A DNA stretch of 64,000 nucleotides from Gammaproteobacteria bacterium (GCA_026398815.1 JAPLSA010000022.1:1-64000), one strand, 5' to 3'; positions 41,155 through 50,557 are shown, numbered from the stretch's first letter. Notes: a model not told the origin generated them from the sequence alone. Program-made: numbers and translations.

Positions 41155-41775
41155 ATGACCGAACAGATCGCCACCAACGTCCACTGGCACCACGGCGAAA
41201 TCAGCCGCGCCGACCGCTACCGCGTGCTCGGCCAGAAGGGCGCCACCCTGTGGTTCACCGGCTTTTCCGGCAGCGGCAAGAGCACCGTCGCGGTGGCGCT
41301 GGAAGCGGAGCTGCTGAAGCGCGGCCGGATCAGCTACCGGCTCGACGGCGACAACATCCGCCTCGGCATCAACAAGAACCTCGGCTTCTCGGCCGCCGAC
41401 CGCACCGAGAACATCCGCCGCATCGGCGAGATCGCCAAGCTGTTCACCGATGCCGGCGTGATCGCGCTGTCGAGCTTCATCAGCCCCTACCGCGCCGACC
41501 GCGATGCAGTGCGCGCGCTGCATGCCGAGAGCGGCATGGACTTCATTGAGATCTACGTCGACTGCCCGCTGGAAGAGGCCGAGAAGCGCGATCCGAAAGG
41601 CCTGTACAAGAAGGCCCGCGCCGGCCAGATCAAGAACTTCACCGGCATCGATGATCCGTACGAAGCGCCGAACGCGCCGGAGCTGGTGCTGAAGACCGCC
41701 GAGATGAGCCTGCAGCAGGAAGTCGACGCGGTGCTGGCGCTGATGACCCAGCGTGGCCTGATTCTCGACGTCTGA
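41155..41775 (+). CDS. cysC: Adenylyl-sulfate (APS) kinase
   Basis: CysC phosphorylates APS to PAPS in sulfate assimilation. The 206 residues show the P-loop FTGFSGSGKST, the substrate segment YRLDGDNIRLGINKNLGFSAADRTENIRRI, SSFISPYRADRDAVR, and YVDCPLEEAEKRDPKGLYKKARAGQIKNFTGIDDPYEAP. It stands alone, without cysD/cysN or cysH beside it, 78 bp after glgA. So the other sulfate-assimilation genes, or a sulfotransferase needing PAPS, must be elsewhere. Confidence 0.96.
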   Translation: MTEQIATNVHWHHGEISRADRYRVLGQKGATLWFTGFSGSGKSTVAVALEAELLKRGRISYRLDGDNIRLGINKNLGFSAADRTENIRRIGEIAKLFTDAGVIALSSFISPYRADRDAVRALHAESGMDFIEIYVDCPLEEAEKRDPKGLYKKARAGQIKNFTGIDDPYEAPNAPELVLKTAEMSLQQEVDAVLALMTQRGLILDV

Positions 41776-41839
41776 GATCAGCCGCCGCTGCCGTCGGCCT
41801 GCGACGGCGGCGGCGCGGCGAGCCAGTCGGCCGGCGGTT

Positions 41840-42622
41840 TCAGCCGGCTGCGCTGCGCCGCGCCGCCAGCCGGTCGACCAGTGCCGGCAGGCTGCGCAGG
41901 CTGGCGAAGTGGTGGTGGATCATTTCCAGCCACTCGCTGCCGAACAGTTCCAGCTTCACTGCATCCGGCAACCGCTGGAGTGCTTCGCGCGACACCACGC
42001 GCAGGCCGGACAGCGCGAACTGCGCGCCAGCCGGGGTGCGGATGTCGGCATCGACGGCGGCCAGCAGGTCCAGTTCCGCCATCTTGCGGGCGAACTGCCG
42101 GGCCAGGGTCATCTGCACCTGGTACTCGCCGAGGAACTGCACCATGTGCGCCAGGGTCGGCGACTGCGCGCCCTCGGCGTCGAACAGCGGCGCACCGTCG
42201 GTGTCGCCGAGGGTGTCGGCGGTCGGATCGATGGCCACCACGTAGGCGTCATCGCCGCCGTTGGCCTGTCCGAGCGCGAACGGATGGCTGCGCACATACG
42301 CCGGCACGTAGCGGCCCAGCCAGCGCCCGTCGTCGTCGACGAACAGGTTGTCGCCGCTGGCCAGCCCGACCAGCGCCACCAGATGCAGCCATTCGCCTTC
42401 GCCCGCGAACACGATCGGATACTCCTGCGCGGCCAGCGGAATCTCGCTGAAGGTCAGCGGCACGGCGTTGCTGCCGCGCGCGAACGCATGCGACTGCCTG
42501 GGTTTGAGACGCAGCCGTCGATGGGCAGCGGAATCCAGCGCCTCGATCGCCCGGAAAAACAGCGGCAGCCGGGTGGCGGCGGGCGCGGCCGGGACGGCGG
42601 CGTCAGGGGCGGTTTCGGTCAT
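41840..42622 (-). CDS. SapC family protein
   Basis: This 260-residue soluble protein resembles the SapC family, named for an S-layer-associated gene in Campylobacter. The function is not well defined. Typical features are HAFARGSNAVPLTFSEIPLAAQEYPIVFAG near the N-terminus, LVALVGLASGDNLFVDDDGRWLGRYVPAYVRSHPFAL, and the acidic middle DTDGAPLFDAEGAQSPTLAHMVQFL. No signal peptide is visible, so it is not obviously an S-layer protein itself. It is convergent with cysC. Confidence 0.85.
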   Translation of the reverse strand: MTETAPDAAVPAAPAATRLPLFFRAIEALDSAAHRRLRLKPRQSHAFARGSNAVPLTFSEIPLAAQEYPIVFAGEGEWLHLVALVGLASGDNLFVDDDGRWLGRYVPAYVRSHPFALGQANGGDDAYVVAIDPTADTLGDTDGAPLFDAEGAQSPTLAHMVQFLGEYQVQMTLARQFARKMAELDLLAAVDADIRTPAGAQFALSGLRVVSREALQRLPDAVKLELFGSEWLEMIHHHFASLRSLPALVDRLAARRSAAG

Positions 42623-42717
42623 CGCGGACTCCGGGTGCTCACCCGGCGGCCGGGCGGTTCAATGGGGCGCAGACGATATCGCAAGCGCGGGGGCGGTTCC
42701 CGGTGCTCCGCGCAGGA

Positions 42718-43074
42718 TCAGGACGCCAGCACTGGCAGCCATGACGTGGTGCCGGCGAACGCCAGGCCGGCGACCAGCAGCAGCGCCAGCAGCACCACGG
42801 CGAGGCCGTAGCGATACCCGCGTGCGCCGCTCGCTGGCGGCACGGACACGGCGACCGGGGGCTCGCGATGCCGGTCTGCCGTCGCCTGCGCCGCGACGGC
42901 TGGAGCGGCAGGCAGCACGGCGGGCGGAGTCGCGGGCTGATCGCCGATCGCCTGCCAGCCGGCCAGCACATGGCGACGGCGGGCGCGGTACTCGGGCCGC
43001 TGGATATGGCCCAGACGGTAGGCGTCGGCCAGGATCTGCAGGTCCTGGTTGATCGCCTGTTCGCGATGGTTCAC
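42718..43074 (-). CDS. Small C-terminally membrane-anchored hypothetical protein
   Basis: This 118-residue protein starts at a GTG with a very good GGAGGTGA site (NHREQAINQDLQILADAYRLGHIQRPEYRARRRHVL). The N-terminal 40 residues are helical and basic. A low-complexity Pro/Ala linker follows, and a single membrane segment lies near the C-terminus (YGLAVVLLALLLVAGLAFAG). The helical motif recalls short SHOCT-like segments, but I do not claim that family. It lies 122 bp after the phosphatase gene on the same strand. Confidence 0.75.
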   Translation of the reverse strand: MNHREQAINQDLQILADAYRLGHIQRPEYRARRRHVLAGWQAIGDQPATPPAVLPAAPAVAAQATADRHREPPVAVSVPPASGARGYRYGLAVVLLALLLVAGLAFAGTTSWLPVLAS

Positions 43075-43196
43075 GTCACCTCCGTCAGCGGGCGGGCGCA
43101 CCGGGCACCGCCCGATCCATTCATCGTCGCCGTCATGCGCGGGCGGTGGAGCCTGGCAGGCGGCGTCATCGGACCCGATAATCGACCGGCCGGCGT

Positions 43197-43949
43197 TCAG
43201 CCGGCAAGGCGCACCACGACCGCCGTGACATTGTCCCGCGCGCCGCGCGCCAGCGCCGTGTCGAACAGGCGGTCGATCAGATCCGGCGGCGCCAGATCGG
43301 CGCGGAACAGCGCTTCCAGTTCGCGGTCGCCGATCTCCTTGTTGATGCCGTCCGAGCAGAGCAGGAACTGCACGCCGGGGCGGCGCGCGGCGACCACCCA
43401 GTCGACGTACAGATGCTCCTCGGCACCGACCGCCCGGGTCAGCACGCCACCGCCGGCCTGCGGCGGCGGACGCCGAGCCTCGCCGCCCGTCTCGGCCTGC
43501 CAGCCGTGGTCGACGCCATGCGCATGGTCGCGGGTCGCCTGCCGCAGCCGGCCGTCTTCGAAGCAGTAGACGCGGCTGTCGCCGACCCAGCCGCACAGCA
43601 TGTAATCGTGGTGCTGGACCAGCACGGCGACCGTCGAGCCGATCAGATCGACACCGCGCGCGCGCGCCGTGCGCCGCAGCTCGGCGTTCACCGCTTCGAG
43701 CGTGTCCTCAATCGCCTCGACGAAGTCCTCGATGCGCGCCGGCCGCTGCAGCCGGCCCAGGCGCTCGACGATCATCTGGCTGGCGTAATCGCCCGCCGCG
43801 TGGCCGCCGAGGCCGTCGGCGACCGCCCACAGCCCGAGATCGTCGCGAACCAGCAGTGCGTCTTCGTTCCGGCTGCGGACATGGCCGGTGTCGGTGCGGC
43901 CGCAGGAGCGGCAGTCGGTGGCGGGCGCGTCGTCGGTGGCGGCGGTCAT
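43197..43949 (-). CDS. PP2C-family Ser/Thr protein phosphatase
   Basis: This is a 250-residue Mn/Mg-dependent phosphatase. Motifs in order: RSRNEDALL, AVADGLGGHAAGDYAS, STVAVLVQHHDYMLCGWVGDSRVYCFEDG, QFLLCSDGINKEIGDREL and GARDNVTAVVVRL, which supply the metal-binding aspartates. A Cys pair near the N-terminus (DCRSCGRTDTGH) is unusual. The start is the ATG at 43949. Such phosphatases counter Hanks-type kinases, often in type VI secretion or cell-wall control, but no kinase or FHA gene is adjacent here. Confidence 0.92.
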   Translation of the reverse strand: MTAATDDAPATDCRSCGRTDTGHVRSRNEDALLVRDDLGLWAVADGLGGHAAGDYASQMIVERLGRLQRPARIEDFVEAIEDTLEAVNAELRRTARARGVDLIGSTVAVLVQHHDYMLCGWVGDSRVYCFEDGRLRQATRDHAHGVDHGWQAETGGEARRPPPQAGGGVLTRAVGAEEHLYVDWVVAARRPGVQFLLCSDGINKEIGDRELEALFRADLAPPDLIDRLFDTALARGARDNVTAVVVRLAG

Positions 43950-44133
43950 CGGGCGCGTGCAGCGCAGTACAGCCGGCACGGGGCGAGGCACAGCTTCGAC
44001 GATCGCGGCATGAGCATCGACAGGACGGAAGAGACCGGCAGATTAGCAAAGCAGGGCCGGCACGCTGGCCAGGCATCTGCCTCGACGCCTCGTGCCGAGG
44101 CTTTCATGCGGTGGCCTGCCCATCGAGCGGACA

Positions 44134-44166
44134 TAAAAAAACACCCGGCAGCGAGCTGCCGGGTGT
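44134..44166 (-). terminator. Rho-independent terminator after tRNA-Gln
   Basis: The stem ACACCCGGCAGC/GCTGCCGGGTGT has a short loop. On the minus strand it is followed by seven T. It lies 9 bp after the tRNA 3' end. Confidence 0.92.
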
Positions 44167-44174
44167 TTCCGTGT

Positions 44175-44248
44175 TGGCTGGGAGACTAGGACTCGAACCT
44201 AGATAAACAGAGTCAGAATCTGTTGTCCTGCCATTAGACGATCTCCCA
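44175..44248 (-). tRNA. tRNA-Gln (anticodon CTG)
   Basis: Reading the minus strand gives a 74-nt cloverleaf with the encoded CCA. The acceptor is TGGGAGA/TCTCCCA with discriminator G, and the anticodon stem ACAGA/TCTGT encloses the loop TTCTGAC, so the anticodon is CTG reading CAG codons. The T arm is TAGGTTCGAGTCCTA. It is downstream of rpsI on the same strand and followed by its own terminator. Confidence 0.96.
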
Positions 44249-44282
44249 AGAATCGGACGGTCGTTGCTCTGACCGTCTTGTC

Positions 44283-44309
44283 CGGCATCCGGTTCATCGC
44301 CGGATGCCG
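44283..44309 (-). terminator. Strong hairpin after rpsI
   Basis: A 10-bp perfect stem CGGCATCCGG/CCGGATGCCG with a 7-nt loop lies 12 bp after the rpsI stop. No T run follows, so it may be a weak or attenuating terminator, or a 3'-end stabiliser, before the tRNA. Confidence 0.5.
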
Positions 44310-44320
44310 AACGAAGCGCA

Positions 44321-44728
44321 TTAACGCTTCGAGTACTGCGGTGCGCGACGGGCGCCGTGCAGGCCGACCTTCTTACGCTCGACTTCGCGGGCGTCGCGGG
44401 TGACGAGACCGGCGGCGCGCAGGCCCGGACGCAGGGCCTCGTCGTACTTGATCAGGGCGCGGGTCAGACCGTGGCGGATCGCGCCGGCCTGGCCGTTCGG
44501 GCCGCCACCGGCGACCGTCACCTTGATGTCGAAGCGGCCGACACAGTCGGACACTTCGAGCGGCTGGCGAACCAGCATGCGCGAGGTTTCGCGGCCGAAG
44601 TAGGCCTCGACGGTCTTGCCGTTGATCGAGATCTCGCCCTTGCCCGGACGGATGAAGACGCGGGCGGCGGCGGTCTTGCGGCGACCGGTGCCGTAATGCT
44701 GATCAGCAGGCTGCTTGAGCGTGGCCAT
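44321..44728 (-). CDS. rpsI: 30S ribosomal protein S9
   Basis: This is the 135-residue uS9 of the small-subunit head, whose C-terminal tail reaches the P-site tRNA. Family sequence: [27 protein letters not shown], then [27 protein letters not shown], ending with the basic tail [12 protein letters not shown]. It lies 3 bp after rplM, the conserved L13-S9 operon. Confidence 0.98.
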   Translation of the reverse strand: MATLKQPADQHYGTGRRKTAAARVFIRPGKGEISINGKTVEAYFGRETSRMLVRQPLEVSDCVGRFDIKVTVAGGGPNGQAGAIRHGLTRALIKYDEALRPGLRAAGLVTRDAREVERKKVGLHGARRAPQYSKR

Positions 44729-44731
44729 GGA

Positions 44732-45166
44732 TTAACCCTTGAGCGTGAAAGTGACAGGCTGCTGCGCGGTGTGCGGGTGCTCGGCACCGGCATAGACCTT
44801 CAGCTTGCGGTACTGCGCGTAGCCCAGCGGGCCCTTCGGCAGCATGCCCTTGATCGCCTTCTCGATGACGCGCTCCGGGTGCTCGGCCATCATCTTGCCA
44901 AGCGTGGTGAACTTGATGCCACCCGGGTATTCGGTATGACGCCAGTAGATCTTGCCTTCGGCCTTGTTGCCGGTCGCCTTGATCTTGGAGGCGTTGATGA
45001 CGATGACGTAATCGCCAGTGTCGATGTGCGGAGTGAACTCCGGCTTGTGCTTGCCGCGCAGACGGCGCGCGACTTCGGAAGCGAGACGACCGAGAACGAC
45101 GCCTTCGGCATCGATCACCGACCATTCGCGCTTCGCATTCTCGTTGGTTGCGAAATAAGTGCTCAT
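44732..45166 (-). CDS. rplM: 50S ribosomal protein L13
   Basis: This is the 144-residue uL13, an early-assembly protein of the large subunit. Typical sequence: [47 protein letters not shown], followed by [19 protein letters not shown] and the C-terminal [13 protein letters not shown]. It is the first gene of rplM-rpsI. The 192 bp upstream would hold the promoter and leader; I see no clear L13-binding mimic by eye. Confidence 0.98.
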   Translation of the reverse strand: MSTYFATNENAKREWSVIDAEGVVLGRLASEVARRLRGKHKPEFTPHIDTGDYVIVINASKIKATGNKAEGKIYWRHTEYPGGIKFTTLGKMMAEHPERVIEKAIKGMLPKGPLGYAQYRKLKVYAGAEHPHTAQQPVTFTLKG

Positions 45167-45358
45167 GAATCCTGCTCGTGGACCCCGCGGGCCGTGTGGC
45201 CGGGAGGCGATTATTGTTCAGTCGGCCGGTGCTGCAGGACGACCTCGGGCAAAACGAGCGCGGAGTTTAGTGAGCCGCGCCCTGGCTTGCAAGACATCGG
45301 CGCCACAAATTGCATTGCACCGGTCGAAATCGGCTGAGCCCCGCGATCGGGGGCCGCA

Positions 45359-46420
45359 TCAGTGCCCGAAATTGATCTTGCCTTCGAGATTGGCGCGCGA
45401 ATCGGCGTGGGCCAGCGCCTCGTCGAGCCCGATCACGCCGTCCGAATACAGCTGGTAGAGCGCCTGGTCGAAGCTCTGCATGCCGCGTTCGGAGGACTGC
45501 GCCATCGCCTCGCGCAGCGCATCGATGCGGCCGGCGACGATCAGATCCTGGATGTACGGCGTGTTGATCAGTACCTCGACGGCCGCCACCCGCCGGCCAT
45601 CGCTGGCGCGCACCAGGCGCTGCGAAATGATCGCGCGCAAGGTCAGCGACAGGTCGAGATACAGCTGCTGGCGTTGGCTGTCCGGATACAGGTTGACGAT
45701 GCGCTGCAGCGCCTGCCACGCGTTGTTGGCGTGCAGGGTCGAGATCGCCAGGTGGCCGGTGTTGGCCAGCTGCAGGCAGGCATCCATGGTGTCGCGCGAC
45801 CGCACCTCGCCGATCAGGATCACATCCGGCGCCTCGCGCAGGCTCGACTGCAGCGCCCGCGCATAGCTTTCGGTGTCGACGCCGACCTCGCGCTGGTTGA
45901 CGATCGACCGCTTGTTGCCGTGCACGAACTCGATCGGGTCCTCGATGGTCAGGATGTGGCCGGCGGCCTGCGCGTTGCGGTGGTCGATCATCGCCGCCAG
46001 CGTCGTCGTCTTGCCGGAGCCGGTCGCGCCGACCATCAGGATCAGGCCGCGCTTGTGCAACGCCAGTTCGCGCAGCACGTCCGGCATGTTCAGCGCGTCC
46101 AGCGTCGGGATCTCGGTGCGGACATGGCGCAGCACCATCGCCAGGCTGCCGCGCTGGGTGAACAGGTTGACCCGGAAGCGGCCGAGCCCGCCGGCATCGG
46201 TGGCGATGTCGAGCTCATGCTCGGCCTGCAAGCGCGCCTGCTGCGCCTCGGTGAGGATCGACAGCGCCAGCTCGCGCACCTGCTCGCGGCTCAGCAGGTT
46301 GCGGCCGACCGCGCGCAATTCGCCTTCGATGCGCAGCATCGGCGTGGCGCCGGCGCTGAAGTAGACGTCCGACGCGCCCTGCTCCACGCAGAGCTTCAGG
46401 TAGGGAATGATCTTCTGCAC
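45359..46420 (-). CDS. PilT/PilU-type twitching ATPase (third copy)
   Basis: This is a 353-residue hexameric retraction-type ATPase. The start is a GTG at 46420 (QKIIPYLKLCVEQGASDVYFSAG). Walker A is GATGSGKTTTLAAMIDHRN, the Asp box EDPIEFVHGNKRSIVNQREVG, Walker B ALQSSLREAPDVILIGEVRSRDTM, and the His box GHLAISTLHANNAWQAL. It is closer to PilU than to PilT in overall pattern but shorter. It lies 35 bp after pilU on the same strand. A third adjacent paralogue is beyond the usual pilT-pilU pair and may tune or modify pilus retraction. Confidence 0.92.
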   Translation of the reverse strand: MQKIIPYLKLCVEQGASDVYFSAGATPMLRIEGELRAVGRNLLSREQVRELALSILTEAQQARLQAEHELDIATDAGGLGRFRVNLFTQRGSLAMVLRHVRTEIPTLDALNMPDVLRELALHKRGLILMVGATGSGKTTTLAAMIDHRNAQAAGHILTIEDPIEFVHGNKRSIVNQREVGVDTESYARALQSSLREAPDVILIGEVRSRDTMDACLQLANTGHLAISTLHANNAWQALQRIVNLYPDSQRQQLYLDLSLTLRAIISQRLVRASDGRRVAAVEVLINTPYIQDLIVAGRIDALREAMAQSSERGMQSFDQALYQLYSDGVIGLDEALAHADSRANLEGKINFGH

Positions 46421-46455
46421 GGGCGTGTCTTCCGGTAGCGCGGGGGCATGCGCGA

Positions 46456-47622
46456 TCAGCGGCGCAGCAGCTGGCCGGCGGCGTCGTCCTTCATGCGCAA
46501 CCCCTCCACGGTCGGATCGTCGAGCAGGTTGTCGCGCATCCGTCGCGATTCCAGCTTGATCTTCAGCCGCAGCTCGTTCTGCGAATCGGCATTGCGGATC
46601 GCTTCGTCGTAGCCGATCAGGCCCTGTTCGAACAGCCCGAACAGGTACTGATCGAAGGTCACCATGCCCTGCTCGTTGGAGCGCGCCATCACCTCCTTGA
46701 TGCCAGCCACTTCGCCCTTGAAGATCAGGTCGGCGATCAGCGGCGAATTCAGCATGATCTCCACTGCCGGCACCCGGCCGCCGCCTTCCTTGCGGATCAG
46801 CCGCTGCGAGATGATCGCGCGCAGGTTCAGCGACAGGTCCATCAGCACCTGCTCGCGTTTCTCCTCGCCGAAGAAGTTGATGATGCGGTCGAGCGCCTGG
46901 TTGGCGCTGTTGGCGTGCAGGGTCGACAGCACCAGGTGGCCGGTTTCGGCGAAGTTGATCGCGTACTCCATGGTTTCGCGGCTGCGGATCTCGCCGATCT
47001 GGATCACGTCCGGCGCCTGGCGCAGCGTGTTCTTCAGCGCCGCTTCCCAGCTCAGCGTGTCGCTGCCGACCTCGCGCTGGGTGACCATGCAGCCGAGATG
47101 CGGGTGCACGAATTCGACCGGGTCCTCGATGGTGATGATGTGCCCCCTGGAATGGGCGTTGCGGTGGCCGAGCATCGCCGCAAGGCTCGTACTCTTGCCG
47201 GAGCCGGTCGCGCCGACCATCAGAATCAGGCCGCGCTTGGCCATCACCACGTCCTTCAGGCTCACCGGCAGCGCGATCTGGTCGAAGGCCGGAATCTCGG
47301 TAGTGATCGTGCGCAGCACGCCGCCAACCTGCCCCATCTGCACGAAGGCGCTGACCCGGAAGCGGCCGATGCCGGGCGGATGGATCGCGAAGTTGCACTC
47401 GTGGGTGGCTTCGAACTCCTTGAGCTGGCGATCGCTCATCAGCGCCCGCATCAGCAGCGCCGCGTTCTGGCCGGACAGCGGCTTGTCGCCGACCGGGGTC
47501 ATCTGGCCGTCCAGCTTGATCGCCGGCGGAAAGCCGGCGGTGATGAACAGATCGGAGGCGCCGCGCGCCTTCATCGCGGCAAGCAGCTGCTGGATCAGCC
47601 GGATGGCTTCGTCGCGTTCCAT
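46456..47622 (-). CDS. pilU: Type IV pilus accessory retraction ATPase PilU
   Basis: PilU assists PilT in depolymerising type IV pili. The 388 residues start at the ATG at 47622 (MERDEAIRLIQQLLAAMKARGASDLFITAG). Walker A is GATGSGKSTSLAAMLGHRNAHSRG, the Asp box EDPVEFVHPHLGCMVTQREVG, Walker B NTLRQAPDVIQIGEIRSRETM, and the His box GHLVLSTLHANSANQALDRI. The PilU-like C-terminal extension after ADSQNELRLKIKL is present. It is 23 bp after pilT. Confidence 0.95.
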   Translation of the reverse strand: MERDEAIRLIQQLLAAMKARGASDLFITAGFPPAIKLDGQMTPVGDKPLSGQNAALLMRALMSDRQLKEFEATHECNFAIHPPGIGRFRVSAFVQMGQVGGVLRTITTEIPAFDQIALPVSLKDVVMAKRGLILMVGATGSGKSTSLAAMLGHRNAHSRGHIITIEDPVEFVHPHLGCMVTQREVGSDTLSWEAALKNTLRQAPDVIQIGEIRSRETMEYAINFAETGHLVLSTLHANSANQALDRIINFFGEEKREQVLMDLSLNLRAIISQRLIRKEGGGRVPAVEIMLNSPLIADLIFKGEVAGIKEVMARSNEQGMVTFDQYLFGLFEQGLIGYDEAIRNADSQNELRLKIKLESRRMRDNLLDDPTVEGLRMKDDAAGQLLRR

Positions 47623-47645
47623 GTGCGGTCTCCCTGCTGCGTTGC

Positions 47646-48686
47646 TCAGGATGCGAAATCGAGCTTGTTCTCGGCCTTCGAGCGCGCCTCGGCCGCCGTG
47701 ACGATGTTCCGCCGCACCAGATCCTTCAGGCACTGATCGAGCGTCTGCATGCCGTCCCGGGCGCCGGTCTGAATCGCCGAATACATCTGGGCGACCTTGT
47801 TCTCCTTGATCAGCGACCGCACGGCCGGCGTGCCGATCAGGATCTCGTGCGCGGCGACACGGCCGCCGGTCGCTTTCTTCAGCAAGGTCTGGGCGATCAC
47901 CGCGCGCAGGCCGGTCGACAGCATGGCCCGCACCATGTCCTTCTCGGCTGCCGGAAAGACATCGACGACGCGGTCGATGGTCTTGGCGGCCGAAGTCGTG
48001 TGCAAGGTGCCGAACACCAGATGCCCGGTTTCCGCGGCAGTCAGCGCCAGCCGGATCGTTTCCAGATCGCGCATCTCGCCGACCAGGATCACGTCCGGGT
48101 CCTCGCGAAGTGCGGAGCGCAGCGCTTCGTTGAAACCCAGCGTGTCGCGGTGCACCTCGCGCTGGTTGATCAGGCACTTCTTCGACGGATGCACGAACTC
48201 GATCGGGTCCTCGACGGTGAGGATGTGGCCGTAGTCGTTCTCGTTGATGTGGTTGATGATCGCCGCCAGCGTCGTCGACTTGCCGGAGCCGGTCGGGCCG
48301 GTCACCAGCACCAGGCCGCGCGGGGTTTCGGCGATGTCCTTGAAGATCGGCGGGCAGTTCAGATCCTCCAGCGACAGGATCTTCGACGGAATGGTGCGGA
48401 ACACGCCGCCGGCGCCGCGCGACTGCGTGTAGGCGTTGACGCGGAAGCGCGCCAGGCCGGGAATCTCGAACGAGAAGTCGGTTTCCAGGAACTCGTCCCA
48501 GGCTTTCCGCTGCTTGTCGTTCATGATGTCGTAGAGCATCGCGTGCACCTGCTTGTGCTCCATCGGCGGCAGGTTGATCCGCTTCATGTCGCCATCGACG
48601 CGGATCATCGGCTCGACGCCGGCCGACAGATGCAGGTCCGATGCGCCCTGCTTCACGGCGAAGGTCAACAGTTGCGCGATGTCCAA
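47646..48686 (-). CDS. pilT: Type IV pilus retraction ATPase PilT
   Basis: PilT powers pilus retraction, twitching and DNA uptake. From the TTG at 48686 (GAGGAG eight bases upstream) the protein has 346 residues, close to known PilT. The N-terminal segment DIAQLLTFAVKQGASDLHLSAGVEPMIRVDGD is diagnostic. Walker A is GPTGSGKSTTLAAIINHIN, the Asp box EDPIEFVHPSKKCLINQREV, Walker B REDPDVILVGEMRDLETI, and the AIRNLIRE-like motif reads AVRSLIKENKVAQM. It is divergent from yggS over 90 bp. Confidence 0.96.
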   Translation of the reverse strand: MDIAQLLTFAVKQGASDLHLSAGVEPMIRVDGDMKRINLPPMEHKQVHAMLYDIMNDKQRKAWDEFLETDFSFEIPGLARFRVNAYTQSRGAGGVFRTIPSKILSLEDLNCPPIFKDIAETPRGLVLVTGPTGSGKSTTLAAIINHINENDYGHILTVEDPIEFVHPSKKCLINQREVHRDTLGFNEALRSALREDPDVILVGEMRDLETIRLALTAAETGHLVFGTLHTTSAAKTIDRVVDVFPAAEKDMVRAMLSTGLRAVIAQTLLKKATGGRVAAHEILIGTPAVRSLIKENKVAQMYSAIQTGARDGMQTLDQCLKDLVRRNIVTAAEARSKAENKLDFAS

Positions 48687-48776
48687 TCCTGATTCTCCTC
48701 GAGCGCTGCGGACGACGCCCAAGTGGCGGTCGTTGCTGGCAAATTACGGACGTATCAAACCTTACCCCAACTGCCC

Positions 48777-49484
48777 ATGACCACTGTTTCCGACCGGCTG
48801 CAGGCGATCCGCCGACGACTGGCGACGGCCTGCGCACGGGCCGGCCGCGACCCGGCCGAGGTGCGCCTGGTCGCCGTTTCCAAGACCTTCGATGCCGACG
48901 CCGTCGCCGAAGTCGCCGAGCTGGGCCAGATGTCGTTCGGCGAAAGCTACATGCGCGAAGCGCTCGACAAGATCGGGCTGGCCGAAACGCTGACCGGCGC
49001 GCGGCTCGACTGGCACTTCATCGGCCCGATCCAGGGCAACAAGTGTCGCGCGCTGGCCGGCGCCTTTGCCTGGGCGCACGGCGTCGACCGGCTGAAGATC
49101 GCCGAGCGGCTGTCCGAGCTGCGCGGCGAGGACCTGCCGCCGCTACAGGTCTGCGTGCAGGTGAACATTTCCGGCGAGGCCAGCAAGGGCGGCGTGTCGC
49201 CCGACGACGCGGCCGCGCTGTGCACGGCGATCGCCCGGCTGCCGCGGCTGCGGCTGCGCGGGCTGATGTGCATCCCGGCGCCGGTCGATGATCCCGAAGA
49301 CGCGCGGGCCGCGTTCCGCCGCCTGCGCGAACTGCGCGACGCGATCCGCGCCGCCGGCGGCGTCGACGCGGCGGACTTCGACCAGCTGTCGATGGGCATG
49401 TCGGACGATTTCGAGGTCGCCATCGAGGAAGGCGCGACCCTGGTCCGCATCGGCTCGGCGCTGTTCGGCGCCCGGCCCGGCTGA
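48777..49484 (+). CDS. PLP homeostasis protein (YggS/PROSC family)
   Basis: This 235-residue pyridoxal-phosphate carrier keeps vitamin B6 and amino-acid pools balanced and has no known catalytic reaction. The PLP lysine is in [14 protein letters not shown]. Other blocks are [50 protein letters not shown], and the phosphate-binding C-terminus [27 protein letters not shown]. The start is the ATG at 48777, preceded by CCCCAACTGCCC with no strong ribosome site. The pilT-yggS neighbourhood is common in gammaproteobacteria. Confidence 0.95.
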   Translation: MTTVSDRLQAIRRRLATACARAGRDPAEVRLVAVSKTFDADAVAEVAELGQMSFGESYMREALDKIGLAETLTGARLDWHFIGPIQGNKCRALAGAFAWAHGVDRLKIAERLSELRGEDLPPLQVCVQVNISGEASKGGVSPDDAAALCTAIARLPRLRLRGLMCIPAPVDDPEDARAAFRRLRELRDAIRAAGGVDAADFDQLSMGMSDDFEVAIEEGATLVRIGSALFGARPG

Positions 49485-49552
49485 GCGCCCGGCATGCGCA
49501 TTGCGCAGGGCTGATTCACACTTCGCGCCCCAACCGCCCGCTGCCCCCGACC

Positions 49553-50215
49553 ATGGACCAGAACCAAGCCAAGCAAGCCGCTGCCCTCGCCGCCCTGAAG
49601 TACCTCGTGCCGGGCGAACTGCTCGGCGTCGGCACCGGCTCAACGGTCAACTATTTCATCGACGCGCTGGCCGATCACCGCGCCGACATTCCAGGTGCGG
49701 TGTCGTCGTCGAACGCCTCGACCGAACGGCTGAAGAAGGTCGGCATTCCGGTCGTCGAGCTGAACCAGGCCGGCACCTTGTCGATCTATGTCGACGGCGC
49801 CGATGAAGCCGACGCCCACCTGCGGCTGGTCAAGGGCGGCGGCGGCGCGCTGACGCGCGAAAAGATCGTCGCAGCGGCGAGTGCCAAGTTCATCTGCATC
49901 GCCGACGAATCGAAGCTGGTGCCGGTGCTCGGCAACTTTCCGCTGCCGGTGGAAGTGGTGCCGATGGCCCGCTCCTACGTCGCCCGCGAACTGGTGCGGC
50001 TCGGCGGCACGCCGAAGCTGCGCGCCGGCTTCATCACTGACAACGGTGGCGAGATTCTCGATGTCTCCGGCTTCTCGATCACCGATCCGAAGACGCTGGA
50101 AACCACCATCGGCATGCTGGCCGGGGTGATCAGCTGCGGCCTGTTCGCCCATCGCGGCGCCGACGTGCTGCTGCTCGGCGGCGCCAGTGGCGTGCGCGAG
50201 ATCCTGCCGGCCTGA
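49553..50215 (+). CDS. rpiA: Ribose-5-phosphate isomerase A
   Basis: RpiA interconverts ribulose-5-phosphate and ribose-5-phosphate. The 220-residue protein has [15 protein letters not shown] at the phosphate loop, [15 protein letters not shown], the active-site [30 protein letters not shown] (catalytic Glu in TREK), and [11 protein letters not shown]. The end [20 protein letters not shown] is typical. It is followed 7 bp later by the DUF2007 gene and may share its transcript. Confidence 0.97.
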   Translation: MDQNQAKQAAALAALKYLVPGELLGVGTGSTVNYFIDALADHRADIPGAVSSSNASTERLKKVGIPVVELNQAGTLSIYVDGADEADAHLRLVKGGGGALTREKIVAAASAKFICIADESKLVPVLGNFPLPVEVVPMARSYVARELVRLGGTPKLRAGFITDNGGEILDVSGFSITDPKTLETTIGMLAGVISCGLFAHRGADVLLLGGASGVREILPA

Positions 50216-50222
50216 ACCGGCC

Positions 50223-50501
50223 ATGGGCGACGATCCGGACCGCTGGCAGACGGTGGCGCGCCTGTCCGATGCCGTCGAGGCGCAGGTGCTGCTGGGACGC
50301 CTGCTGGCCGACGGGATCGATGCCCAGCTCGCCGACCAGAATCATGTGCAGGCCGACCCGCTGATCGCGCTGGCGCTCGGCGGCGTGCGGCTGCAGGTGC
50401 GGCACCGCGACCTGACGCCGGCACTGGCCGTGCTCGAACGGCTGGCCCGCGGCGACTACGCGCTGGATGAGGATTTCGATCCCGGCGCCAGCATCGACTG
50501 A
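50223..50501 (+). CDS. DUF2007-like small protein
   Basis: This 92-residue protein matches the pattern of the DUF2007 or 'putative signal transducing' family: WQTVARLSDAVEAQVLLGRLLADGIDAQLADQ, then ALGGVRLQVRHRDLTPALAVLERL. These fold like a small PII-type alpha/beta unit and occur alone or fused to other domains; the role is not known. The acidic tail DYALDEDFDPGASID is an addition. The start is the ATG just after rpiA. Confidence 0.8.
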   Translation: MGDDPDRWQTVARLSDAVEAQVLLGRLLADGIDAQLADQNHVQADPLIALALGGVRLQVRHRDLTPALAVLERLARGDYALDEDFDPGASID

Positions 50502-50520
50502 GCGATCCGGGACGACGCCC

Positions 50521-50557
50521 ACAAAAAAGCCCGCAGCACCTTGCGGTGCGCGGGCTT
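50521..50557 (-). terminator. Rho-independent terminator after the RRM gene
   Basis: The stem AAGCCCGC/GCGGGCTT encloses a paired AGCACC-type inner arm. On the minus strand it is followed by TTTTTT. It also faces the end of the DUF2007 gene and could act for both convergent transcripts. Confidence 0.88.
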
